From positions 1-56,477 of the forward strand of contig NZ_JANXWD010000056.1 of assembly GCF_025351295.1 (NCBI RefSeq): 56,477 bases of DNA, in the 5' to 3' direction. This DNA is from Phenylobacterium sp. GTDB lineage: Bacteria; Pseudomonadota; Alphaproteobacteria; Caulobacterales; Caulobacteraceae. Below are positions 34,759 to 44,800 of the stretch, one piece after another (position 1 is the stretch's first letter; every line of letters begins with the position of its first letter). The notes below the pieces were generated by a model, which saw nothing but the letters and a program-made list of their open reading frames with translations, was not told the origin of the DNA and did no database searches. Both the position numbers and the translations under genes were made by a program.

Positions 34759-36146
34759 CACGCGCCGCCGCGGGGTTCGCCATCCTTGCCCTCGCCCTTG
34801 CGGGCTGCGCCGGGGTGCGCCCCACGCCGCCGCCCGCCGCCGCGATCCAGCCCCCGGCGGCCTGGCGCACCGCCGCCGATCCCGGGGCCCCAGCCGCCGC
34901 CGGCTGGTGGGCCAGCTTCGGCGATCCGGCGCTCTCGGCCGTGGTCGAGACGGCGCTCGCCCACAACACCGATATCGCCGCCGCCGCCGCCCGGGTCGAG
35001 GAGGCGCGGGCCCAGTACCGTCTCGCCCAGGCCCAGCGGCTGCCGAACCTGACCGGCGTCGCCGGCGGCGGCCGGCAGCGCGACGTCAGCGCGTTCGGGA
35101 CGCCGCGCGAGCAGACCGCCGGCCAGGCCCAGCTGCAGGTCGCCTACGACACCGACCTGTTCGGCCGCCTGGCCAGCGCCAGCGCCGCGGCCCGCGCGGC
35201 CCTGCTGGCTAGCGAGGCCGGCCGCGATGGCGTGCGCCTGGCGGTGGCGGCCTCGGCGGCGAGCGGCTACATCAACCTGCGCGCCCTCGACGCACGGCTG
35301 ACGATCCTGCGGAGCACGCTGGAGGCGCGGGCCGACTCGCTGAACCTGGCCCGCCGCCGCGCCGAGGCTGGCTATGCCCCGCGCCTGGACCAGGCGCAGG
35401 CCGAGGCCGAGTACCACGCCGCCGAACAACTGATCCCGGCGACGCAGGCGGCCATCGCCCGCCAGGAGAACGGCCTCGCCCTGCTGCTGGGCGACAGCCC
35501 GCGCGCCATCACCAGGGGCGCCGACCTCGCTGAGCTGGCGCCGCCGCCGGTCCCGGCCGGCCTGCCCGCGGACCTGCTGCGCCGCCGGCCGGACCTGGTC
35601 CAGGCCGAGGACCAACTGGTCGCCGCCGACCGTTCGCTGGACTCGGCGCGGGCGGCGTTCCTGCCCAGCGTCCAGCTCACCGCGGCCGCCGGCTATGCAG
35701 CCTCGAGCCTGCTCGACGATCCGATCCGGCTGTTCTCGCTGGGCGGCAGCGTGCTGGCGCCGATCCTCGACGCCGGCCGCCTGAACGCCCAGCAGGGCGC
35801 GGCCGCCGCGCGCCGCGACCAGGCCGCCTTCGCCTATCGCAAGGCGGCGCTCACCGCCTTCCGCGAGGTCGACGACGCGCTCTCCGCCGAGCGCCGCACC
35901 GCCGAACAGGCCGCGGACATCGTCGCCCAGCGGGCCGCCCTGGCCCAGGTCCTGACGCTCGCGACCAACCGCTACCGGGCCGGCTATTCGCCCTATCTGG
36001 AACAGCTCGACGCGCAACGCAGCCTGCTTGCCGCCGACCTCAGCCTGGTCCAGGTCCGCGCCGACCGGCTCACCGCCGCGGTGAGCCTGTACCAGACCCT
36101 GGGCGGCGGCTGGACGTCGGCGCAGGCGGCCGCGGTTGGCCAATGA
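34755..36146 (+). CDS. NodT/TolC-family outer-membrane efflux lipoprotein
   Basis: This 463-aa protein is an outer-membrane efflux channel. The GTG start overlaps the HlyD stop. The signal peptide ends in the lipobox LALAGC with the lipidated cysteine at about position 18. Two TolC-type repeats follow: WWASFGDPALSAVVETALAHNTDI (in pieces WWASFGDP and AVVETALAHN) with AAARVEEARAQYRLAQAQRLP, then RRRPDLVQAEDQLVAADRSL and SARAAFLPSVQLTAAAGYA. It is the last gene of the tripartite efflux unit. No local regulator is evident. Confidence 0.93.
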   Translation: MTRAAAGFAILALALAGCAGVRPTPPPAAAIQPPAAWRTAADPGAPAAAGWWASFGDPALSAVVETALAHNTDIAAAAARVEEARAQYRLAQAQRLPNLTGVAGGGRQRDVSAFGTPREQTAGQAQLQVAYDTDLFGRLASASAAARAALLASEAGRDGVRLAVAASAASGYINLRALDARLTILRSTLEARADSLNLARRRAEAGYAPRLDQAQAEAEYHAAEQLIPATQAAIARQENGLALLLGDSPRAITRGADLAELAPPPVPAGLPADLLRRRPDLVQAEDQLVAADRSLDSARAAFLPSVQLTAAAGYAASSLLDDPIRLFSLGGSVLAPILDAGRLNAQQGAAAARRDQAAFAYRKAALTAFREVDDALSAERRTAEQAADIVAQRAALAQVLTLATNRYRAGYSPYLEQLDAQRSLLAADLSLVQVRADRLTAAVSLYQTLGGGWTSAQAAAVGQ

Positions 36147-36263
36147 GGCGGCAAGCTGGCGCGGGTCGAACACCGGTCGATTTTGCATTGCCGTCCCTGG
36201 ACAGCCGTAGGATGGTGCCTCGCGCGTAGGTAGAGCCGGCGAGCGGACCCATCGGGGGCGAAG

Positions 36264-39200
36264 GTGCCTGACTCGGTCAAGGACGTACTCTCGGCCGCCG
36301 GCGTTCTGCAGCACGTCGTCCTGCCGCCCGAGATCGGCCTGATCCTGGCGGGCCTGGAGGTGGCGCCCGGAGCCGAGACGGTCGGCGACATCACCACCGG
36401 CCAGGTCAACCTCAAGACCGACCTGAGCAAGAGCCCGATCCCCGGCTTCGACTTCGCCCTGGCGCTGCCGCCGGTGGTGAAGCCCGCGCCCTTCAAGCTG
36501 AAGCTTTCCCCGACCGCGTTCCAGTTCTGGCTGCTGCTGGCCGACCAGGGACAGGCCACCTTCATCTTCAAGTTCGCCCGCGGCGTCCCGGGCCTGGCCC
36601 TGACCGGGGCCGCCCTGACGATCGCCGCGGACGGCAGCCAGTCACTGGACCCGCTGCCGGCCGGCGACCCGAATTCGGCCCCTCACCTGGTCAGCCGGGG
36701 CGGCGAGGTCGGGGACGCCCTGGGGCCGGCGCTGCTGATCTCCGGATCGGACGGCGCACCGGCCAACCTGCGGTTCACACCGGACACGGACTCAACCAGG
36801 GGTGTCGTCGCGTTGGGCCTGGAGCCGCGCACCGTGGTGTTCGGCGGCTCGAAGATCGGCTTCGACTGCCCGGCGGTGATCATCGACGACAGCGAGGACG
36901 ACAAAGGCCCCGGTGACGGCGCGCCAGCCCTCGACCCGCCGCTGGCGACGATCGATGCGGACACCCCGGCCTGGCGCGGCCTGCTGGCGCGCGAGATCGA
37001 CTTCTACCTGCCGGCTTCGGTTCCGCTGTTCGGCGGCCATCCCATCAAGGGCTATTTCGCGATCCCGTTCGGCCACGGCGGCGTGGAACTGGTCGTGCAG
37101 ACCAAGGTCCCCGCGCGGCCGGCGGCCGGCGACGTGCCCGGCCGTCCAGGCTGGTCGATTCGCATCGAGTGCATCGACCCGACCGCCAGCGGCCTCTCGG
37201 GTCTGCTGCCGACCCTGATCTCCGCCAGCATGGAACTGCCGCTTGACGGCGCGGCGGACCACTTCGCGGGCGGCGGGGACCAGACGGTGACCTTCGCCGC
37301 CGGCAAGCCGGTGACCGTCACGGCCACCTTCGCCCGCGACCCGGTCAATGCGCCGGACAAGATCAAGCTGGCCATCGGGGTGGCGGCCCAGGGCCAGGAG
37401 GGCCTGGTCTCGGTCACCTCCAACGGGTTCGGCGGGGCCAAGATCTTCAATACCGCCGCCGCCCTGGCCACGGCCCTGATCGCCGACAAGGACATCGAGC
37501 GCAAGGCGAAGGTCGGCGACGGCACAGGGGTGGTGCTCTACGGCCTGCTGGCCGCGGGAACGGCGTTGTCGTCGCTGTTCACCGACGACAGCCACTTCGT
37601 GCTGCACGGCGCCGAGATCGAATCCAGCGGCCATGGCGCGCCGGTCGGCGGCCCGATCGTGCTGACGCTGGACTATTCGGTCGCCGTGCGGGTGACCGAG
37701 ATCAGCGTCGGCATCCTGTCGGTCTCGATGAGCCCGGACCAGCCGATGCGCATCCGCGTGCGCAAGGCGCGCATGAGCCTGGACCCGGCCAAGAGCGGGC
37801 TCAGCATGGTCGGCCTGGATTTCGACCGCGCCGAGATGGAGATCGAGAACCCCGGCGCCTGGAACGTCGAGGGCCTCGAGTCGCTGTTCGACGTGCTGGG
37901 CAGCCGGTCGGGCCGCGGCTCCTCGTGGATCGAGGTCGACCTGCAGTTCAAGCTGAACCTGGGTCCGATCAAGGTCTCCGGCGCCACCATCCGGGCGACG
38001 CTGAACGACGACGGCTCGATCGCCGCCTCGATCCGCGGGCTGGAGGCCGGCCTGACCATACCGGGCGCCGTGGAAGGTTCCGGATCCCTACAGCTGATCG
38101 CCGGCGGGTTCGCCGCCAGCCTCAGCGCCAGCCTGCTGCCGCTGAACGTGTCGGCGGACGCCGGGGTGATCTATGCGCCGCCGAAGATCGTCCTGCGGCT
38201 CAGCGTCGACCTGCCCGCGCCGATCCCGCTGGCCAACACCGGGTTCGGCCTGATCGGGGTCGGCGGCCTGGTGGGGTTCTCGGCGATCCCCGACTATGGC
38301 CCGGCCGCCGATCCGGACCCGGTGCTGCGGCAGCTGAAGTGGACGCCCAACAACCCGGACAGCTTCGCCACCCAGCGCGGCGAGTCGACCTTTGGCCTGT
38401 TCGCGGCGGTGGGCACCCTGCCGGACCTCGGCTTCTCGTTCTCAGCCAAGGCCGGGATCCTGATCAGCGTGCCGGACATCGCGATCCGCGGCTCGCTCAA
38501 CGGCAAGATCCTGCAACCGCCGGTCAAGATCAACGACCCCAGCTTCCCGCCCAGCCCCGGGATCAGCTTCCTGGGCTTCATCGGAGTAAGTTCCGAGGCG
38601 CTCGACTTCGGCGTGCTGGGCCTGGTCGACCTGAAGCCGCTGCTCGAGATCCGGGTGCCGATCGCCGGCCACTTCCCGTTCACGGGCGACACGTCCGACT
38701 GGTACGTCTACCTCGGCGCCGACGGCGCGCCGACCCAGGGCCGCAGCATCGGCCCGATCTCCTCGGTGGTGCTGCCCGGCATCCTGGATTCCGGCGCCGA
38801 CGCCTATGTGATGCTGCGCGGCAAGGGCATCGACGGCTGGCCGGCCGGCCGGTCGCTGCCGGGCGGTCCGCTCAATATCTCCGACGGCTTCGTCCTGGCG
38901 TTCGGGTTCGGCATCCAGGAGGTGTTCGGCGTCAAGCCGATCGTCTGGGCCGAGCTCTACGCCAGCCTCGACCTGTTGATCGGCGCCAAGCCGCCGACCC
39001 TGGCGGGCTTCGGCCGGGCCGGCGGCAGCCTGAACCTGGGGCCCTTCTCGCTGGGGGTCGAGGCGCAGGTGATCTTCATGGTCCGCGAGGACCAGCAGTT
39101 CTTCTGGGCCGAGGTGACGGGCCGGATCGAGCTGTTCTTCTTCGACATCGAAGGCACGGTGACCATCTCGTTCGGCGACAAGCCCGAACTCACCCTACCG

Positions 39201-41807
39201 CCGCCGGATCGGCACCCTCTGGACCAGTTCGACCCGGCCGGCAACCGCGCCGGGTCGCTGGGCGTGGTGACCGACGACAGCTACCGCACGGTCTCGGCGC
39301 TGGTCGAGGACCCGGCGCTGATCAAGGACGAGATGCAGGTCTGGCCCGACGCCATGATCTCGCTGCCGTTCGCCATCGTGCCCGCCATCAACACCGCCAC
39401 GGCGGCGACCCAGTTCCCGGCGGTGGCCGGACCGGGCGCCCTGCCCGCGCCGCTCAAGCTGGGCAGCGAGATGCTGCACTACAACTGGCGGCTGGACGCG
39501 CTGGCGCTGGTCGACGTCACCGACGAGGCCGATCCGTTCGGCGGGGCCGGGGTCAAGCCCACCGGCCAGCTGGCCTCGCGCTGGCAGGCGCCGCGCAGCG
39601 GCGGCGGGCCGACCGACCTCAGCGAGCTGCTGCTGTTCTCGACCAGCCCCGACCTGTGGATCAACCGCCTGGCCGACGCCGGCGCCGGCATGGCCAGCAA
39701 GCCCCTGGAGCAGGCCGCGAACCTCTGCCAACTGACGGCCAACGGCACTCGCGGCTGGGCGATCGGCTATTTCGCCGGCGAGGACCGGCCGGGCTACCGG
39801 CTGCCGCCGGACCCGGTCAGCGCCAACCCGCTGCAGAGCCGCGTCGAGGCGCGGATGCATCATTTCGCGCTCAGCCTGCGCGGCCTGCCGTTCGGCCTGG
39901 ACGGCGCCCGCACCCTGCCGGAGCCCTTCTCGCTGGAGCCGCCGCGGCTGGTGACGTGGCCGGCGCGGGCCGAGATCAAGCATGTGTTCGAAGGCCATGT
40001 GGTCGCGCCCAACCTGCATTGGCTGGACGGCCGAGCGTTCGGCGAGGTCCTGCAGGGCGGCTTCGCCTTCGCCGGCCAGGAAATCGTGCTCGACCTGACC
40101 GAGCCGATCCTGGGCGGCCAGCTGATCCTGGTGGCGGACCCCAAGCTGTTCGCCGACCCGAGCCAGCTGTTCGTCACCCCGACCTTCGCCCAGTTGCGGG
40201 TCATCGACGACACCGGGGTCCAGTGGGTCCATCCCGAGCAACTGGCCATCCCGACCGGCGAGACGGCCGGCCTATACCATGCGCCGCATGCCAATGCGGT
40301 CCGGTCGTTGCGAGTCCTGTACCCGCTCGGCGCCCCGCTGGGTGTCGTGGGCGTCGGCGGCATGACGCTCAGCGCCCGGGACGCGGCGGTCGCCGAGAAC
40401 AAGGCCATCGCCGACGAGACCGTGCGCCAGATGCAGGCTGCGGCCGCGGGCCCGAAGACCACGCCTGGCCCCAACGTCCCCCACCAGCGAGCGATCCTCG
40501 ATCCTGGCCGCCTCTACCGCCTCGACATCGACATGGTCTGGGCCGGCGAGATCTCCAAGCAGAACGAGTCCGGGCAGGTGGTCTCGGTGCAGAAGGTCGC
40601 CTATCGGGACGCCGGGACCGACGTCTACAATCCCAAGGGTGGGGCCGCGGCGACGACGACGCGGCGGCAGCTGTTCTTCCGGACCACGCCGAAACCGGTG
40701 GCGCGGGACACCAAGGCCTATGGCCACGCCCAGTTCAACCTGTGGCTCCGGCAGCAGCAGGACGTATTCCAGCCCGAGATGCTGCAGCGCTACCTGGCGG
40801 GCTACGACCCCGCCCAGAGCGAGATGTTCCGCTTCTGCGACGATCCGCTGCGCGCGCATTTCCTGCAGGATCACGTGCCCGCGCTCGCTAAGGCCTACGA
40901 CTTCGACCTGCAGGTGGCGGTGCAGCGGGTGGACCGCGCCGGCCCGGCCTATGCCTCGCCGCTGTTGATGACCCCGGACTGGGGCTTCGCCACGGACCGC
41001 GAGTTCCTCGGCGCGACGGACAAGATCCGCTACGACAACGCCATCGCCTCGGTCTGCAAGACCCCCACCCCCGGCGCCACGGCGAGCGTCAACCCGCCCC
41101 TCGAGCCCGAGGCCTGGTACGACATCCACGTCCAGGCCAAGTCCCTCAAGCCCGCCTTTGCCGACGGCAAGCTGCCGGGCGTCACCTTCCACACCTCGCG
41201 CTGGCGCACGCCGGCCGACATGCTGGCGGGGCTGGGGTTCACCGTCGCGGGGCAAGCCGCACCCGCCGGCGTGGTCACCGGCGACTTGGCCATCGGCGCC
41301 CCGGCCGCCTTCGCGCCGGCCGTGATCGAAGGCGACGACCAGGCCTTCCAGAACGCGCTCCAGGCGCTCGGCATGGACGGCTGGCCGGTCGCCGAAGCGC
41401 CGCGCCTGAGCCGGCTCTGGATGCCGATGGATGGCGGGTGGCGGTTCGCCGGCGTGATCCTGGAATCGCCGGAGCCGATCCACCGCCCCGGCCGGTTCGA
41501 CCTGGGCGGCCTGGCCTTGCAGATGGGCGCCGCCGCCGCGGCGATCCGCTTCGACATTCGCCGCCGCGACCGGGCCGGCGCGCGGCTGATCTACCTGACC
41601 GCCACACCGTTCCGGGTGGTCACCCGCGAGCGCTTCGTCTTCGGCCGGTTCCCCTTCCCGCGTGAGCCGGAGAATCCGTTCCCCCACTTCCGCAGCATCA
41701 CGCCCACCCTGGTGCTGACGGGCGCCAGCAAGCTGCTCGGCGTCCACGCCGACGTTTCGGGCGCGCTGGTGATCCCGGCCGCGCCCGGCTTCTCGGAGGA
41801 TCCGTGA
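36264..41807 (+). CDS. Giant protein E, 1847 aa, beta-rich (DUF6603-like), paralogous to protein A
   Basis: Function unknown. The start is a GTG preceded by GGGGGCGAAG, with 117 bp of spacer after the efflux genes. The N-terminal half is strand-rich; NTGFGLIGVGGLVGFSAIPD at about 658 corresponds to the GFTLNGVGGLLAV segment of protein A, and GSLNLGPFSLGVEAQ then IELFFFDIEGTVTISFGDKP at about 954-973 corresponds to its IVFFDVGISFSETWGE end. The remaining 850 residues are a separate set of beta domains (VLDLTEPILGGQLILVADPK, LDPGRLYRLDIDMVWAGE, VTFHTSRWRTPADMLAGLGF), like carbohydrate-binding or Fn3-type folds. No signal peptide or membrane helix is seen. The next gene begins on its last stop base. 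Confidence 0.85.
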   Translation: MPDSVKDVLSAAGVLQHVVLPPEIGLILAGLEVAPGAETVGDITTGQVNLKTDLSKSPIPGFDFALALPPVVKPAPFKLKLSPTAFQFWLLLADQGQATFIFKFARGVPGLALTGAALTIAADGSQSLDPLPAGDPNSAPHLVSRGGEVGDALGPALLISGSDGAPANLRFTPDTDSTRGVVALGLEPRTVVFGGSKIGFDCPAVIIDDSEDDKGPGDGAPALDPPLATIDADTPAWRGLLAREIDFYLPASVPLFGGHPIKGYFAIPFGHGGVELVVQTKVPARPAAGDVPGRPGWSIRIECIDPTASGLSGLLPTLISASMELPLDGAADHFAGGGDQTVTFAAGKPVTVTATFARDPVNAPDKIKLAIGVAAQGQEGLVSVTSNGFGGAKIFNTAAALATALIADKDIERKAKVGDGTGVVLYGLLAAGTALSSLFTDDSHFVLHGAEIESSGHGAPVGGPIVLTLDYSVAVRVTEISVGILSVSMSPDQPMRIRVRKARMSLDPAKSGLSMVGLDFDRAEMEIENPGAWNVEGLESLFDVLGSRSGRGSSWIEVDLQFKLNLGPIKVSGATIRATLNDDGSIAASIRGLEAGLTIPGAVEGSGSLQLIAGGFAASLSASLLPLNVSADAGVIYAPPKIVLRLSVDLPAPIPLANTGFGLIGVGGLVGFSAIPDYGPAADPDPVLRQLKWTPNNPDSFATQRGESTFGLFAAVGTLPDLGFSFSAKAGILISVPDIAIRGSLNGKILQPPVKINDPSFPPSPGISFLGFIGVSSEALDFGVLGLVDLKPLLEIRVPIAGHFPFTGDTSDWYVYLGADGAPTQGRSIGPISSVVLPGILDSGADAYVMLRGKGIDGWPAGRSLPGGPLNISDGFVLAFGFGIQEVFGVKPIVWAELYASLDLLIGAKPPTLAGFGRAGGSLNLGPFSLGVEAQVIFMVREDQQFFWAEVTGRIELFFFDIEGTVTISFGDKPELTLPPPDRHPLDQFDPAGNRAGSLGVVTDDSYRTVSALVEDPALIKDEMQVWPDAMISLPFAIVPAINTATAATQFPAVAGPGALPAPLKLGSEMLHYNWRLDALALVDVTDEADPFGGAGVKPTGQLASRWQAPRSGGGPTDLSELLLFSTSPDLWINRLADAGAGMASKPLEQAANLCQLTANGTRGWAIGYFAGEDRPGYRLPPDPVSANPLQSRVEARMHHFALSLRGLPFGLDGARTLPEPFSLEPPRLVTWPARAEIKHVFEGHVVAPNLHWLDGRAFGEVLQGGFAFAGQEIVLDLTEPILGGQLILVADPKLFADPSQLFVTPTFAQLRVIDDTGVQWVHPEQLAIPTGETAGLYHAPHANAVRSLRVLYPLGAPLGVVGVGGMTLSARDAAVAENKAIADETVRQMQAAAAGPKTTPGPNVPHQRAILDPGRLYRLDIDMVWAGEISKQNESGQVVSVQKVAYRDAGTDVYNPKGGAAATTTRRQLFFRTTPKPVARDTKAYGHAQFNLWLRQQQDVFQPEMLQRYLAGYDPAQSEMFRFCDDPLRAHFLQDHVPALAKAYDFDLQVAVQRVDRAGPAYASPLLMTPDWGFATDREFLGATDKIRYDNAIASVCKTPTPGATASVNPPLEPEAWYDIHVQAKSLKPAFADGKLPGVTFHTSRWRTPADMLAGLGFTVAGQAAPAGVVTGDLAIGAPAAFAPAVIEGDDQAFQNALQALGMDGWPVAEAPRLSRLWMPMDGGWRFAGVILESPEPIHRPGRFDLGGLALQMGAAAAAIRFDIRRRDRAGARLIYLTATPFRVVTRERFVFGRFPFPREPENPFPHFRSITPTLVLTGASKLLGVHADVSGALVIPAAPGFSEDP

Positions 41808-44800
41808 TGGCCACGCTGTTTGCGCCGCCCGAACTGTTCTCCGCCTTCTCCTGCGTCTCGGACGGCTCGGATCCGGACCTGGCGAAGGGGACCCATCTGC
41901 GGGTGTTCGCGGGCATGGGCGCGAGCTTCCCCTTGGCCCCGTTCGTGGTCTTCAAGATCGCGGCGCGCCAGGCGGAACCCCACGCGCTGCACGTCACCGA
42001 CCGGGCCGGAAAGCCGGCCGGGGGCCTGTTCCTGTCGCAACTGGGGATCGCCGACGTCATCCCGATGCTGGGCGATACCTCGACCAGCCAGACCGTCCGC
42101 CTGGACCTGCGGCCCAGCGCCGACGGCGGCCTGAGCCGTGCGCAGCTGTTCGATCAGAGCGGCCGCCTGGTCGCCGAACGCGACAGCCCGCCGTTCCTGT
42201 TCTCGGCGCCGCGGTTGCACCGGCTGCGGCTCCGCGGCTCTGCCGCCTTCATCAACATCACCAGCAAGACCGTCGACGTCGCCGACATCGTCGAGTTCCC
42301 CGGCCTTCTCGCCCTTCATCGGCCCGGACGGCTGCTGGGCCTGCCGGTGCAAGGCCGCCATGCCTGGTATGTCGGGGTGCAGACCCGCCAGGATGGCCTC
42401 GACCGGGTCGCCGCCGGCGCCCCGCTGCGCCTCAACCCGATGGACCGGCCGGACGGGCCGCTCGACGCCGTCAGTCCCGAGGCGGAGGTCGCCCGGGTCC
42501 AGGCGTTGCTGCAGGCGGCGCCGTTCGACGGCGGGCTGGAAGGCCTGTTGTCGAAACTCATCGACGACGGGGCGACCCCTCCCTGGTTGCAGATCGAGAA
42601 ACAGCGCATGCCCACCGGCGGTGCGCGCATCGACCAGCTGGCCGAAACACCGCGGCTGGCCGCCCTTCAGCTGGCCGCCATCGACCCCGGCATGTCGCGC
42701 TTCCTGGGCTTCGCCGACCACATCGACGACCTGCCCGACCTGCGCGGCGGCGGCGGCTGGGACGCGCTTGCAGTGGCGGGCCTGTTCGCCATCGACCCCA
42801 CGCGCTTCGACCCGAACGGCTTGCTGGGACTGGAAGACCCCGACCCGAACGAAGGCGGCCTGTTCCAGGCCATCCTGCGCCAGCTTGCCGTCAAGGGCGG
42901 CGACGACGCCGTCCGGGAGCTGCGGGAACTGGTGGCGGTCACCCGCGCGCGCGGCCTGCTGCTGCGCGCGATGATCGCCGTGACGGCGCCGACCCCGCCC
43001 GCCCTGGCGCCCAGCCTGCCGGAGCCGTTGCTGACCGAGCACCGCTGGCAGACCGCGGTCGGCGACATGCCCAGTTCCCGCTACCGCGCCAGCTTCGCCT
43101 TCCATGACGCGCCGCTGGCCGGGATGGCCGCCATGGCCGCGCGTATCGACGACGAGATGGTCTCGCGCCACGCCTTTCTGCCGGTGGGCGACTTCCCGGT
43201 TCCCGAGCGGGCGACGCCGCGGATCTTCGGGCGCGAGCAGTCGGCCTTGGCGTCCAGCCGCAGGCTGAAGCGGCTGTCCGCCTCCGGGCACCGGGCCGGC
43301 CTGCTGGCCGACCAGGACCTGCCGGCCGAGGCCGGGCCGCTCGGCTACCGCTGGCGCGCGTCCGACCTGTTCGGCCGGTTCGGCGAGCCCGCCGAATCCG
43401 ATATCGGGCCGCCGCCGCGCCCGCCGCCGCCGCCGCCCGTGCTGCGCTTCCACATCGAGCGGGCGGCGGTCGATCCGGCCTCGCCGGACCCGCTGTCGCC
43501 GGGTGCGCTCCGGCTGACCTTCGCCGTGCCGCAACCGCTGCCCGCCGACCGCTTCAACCCTGGCGATCGTGACCGGCTGGCGTCGGCGATGATCGTGCCG
43601 GCGATCGGCGATCTCGCCGCCGGGTCCATGCCCGTGGCCCAGGCGACGATCGGCCTGGACGGCGAAAGCCAGGACGTCGACCTCACGGTGGTGGGCTTCA
43701 CCACCGTCGACATGCCGCTGCCCGCCCTGGCCCCGCAGGAGACCCGCACCCTGACGCTCAGCGTCACCTTCACCGACGCCGACGGCGTGGTGTCCGCCCC
43801 CGCGACCCGGCCGGTGAAGGTCACCGACATGCGGCCGCCGCGGGTGATCGAGACCGGCGTCGGCCTGTTCTGGACCACCGCGCCGGGCCCCTCGCCGGAC
43901 GTCGAGTTGCGGCTGGCCTGGCCGGCGGCGGTCAATTCGCTGCACCGGGTGTATGTCACCGACCAGCAGGGGTTGGGCCTGACCGCCGCCGAGCTGGCCG
44001 AAGCCGTGCCCGGCGCGGCCCCATCGCGCGGACGGGTGGCGGAGATCGGCTGCAACAAGGTGCTGGGCGGCGCACCCGTCGATCGCGCCAATTTCCGCCT
44101 GCTGACCACCAAGCCCGTCCAGGCCGGCGCCGACGGCCGCGCGATCCTGCAGACCACGCTGCCGCGCAGCCTCCAGGTCGTGCAATTCCTGCGGGTCGTG
44201 CCGCTCAGCGCCGAGGGCGCGGAGGCGCCGTTCGACGGCTGCGGTGTCGTCCCGGTCGCGGTGCCGGACAGCCGCCGCCCGGCCCCGCCGCGACTGGAAG
44301 GCGGCGTCGATCCGGCGACCGGGATCGCCACCCTGAGCGTGGTCGCCGCCAGCTTCGACGGGATCGGCCTGCAGCGGGACGAGCCTGGGCTGTTCGCGGA
44401 CCCGGTCGGCGACGCCCAGCCGCCGGAGTTCCGGCTTCGCCGCGCGGTCGGCGCCGTGGCCGACCCGATCTATGGCCGCCCCGTCGCCGCCGGCCTGCTG
44501 GACCGCGACGCCGCCGCGGCGCCCGACGTGCGCTTTACCGGCGCGGTCACCGACGACAACCTGGGCCGCGGCCTTGAGCCCTTCGTCCGCTACGTCTATT
44601 GGGCCGATGTGCGGCTGCCGCCGGAGCGGCGCCTCCCGGTAGGGGTCGTGCCGATCGATCCGCCCGGTGGCGTCACCGCCCTCGACCCCGGCAACGCCGC
44701 CAATCAGGCGCGACCGATGAGCCTCCCCTCGCCGCCACGGGTGCTGGTCCACGTCCCGGCCGACCCGCCCGCGGCGCTGGCCGAGGCCGCGATCACCGCG

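Noticed and set aside
32036..36146. Type I protein secretion system for the giant proteins
   Set aside because: The inner-membrane component is an MFS pump with no ABC ATPase motifs, so protein export by it is unlikely.
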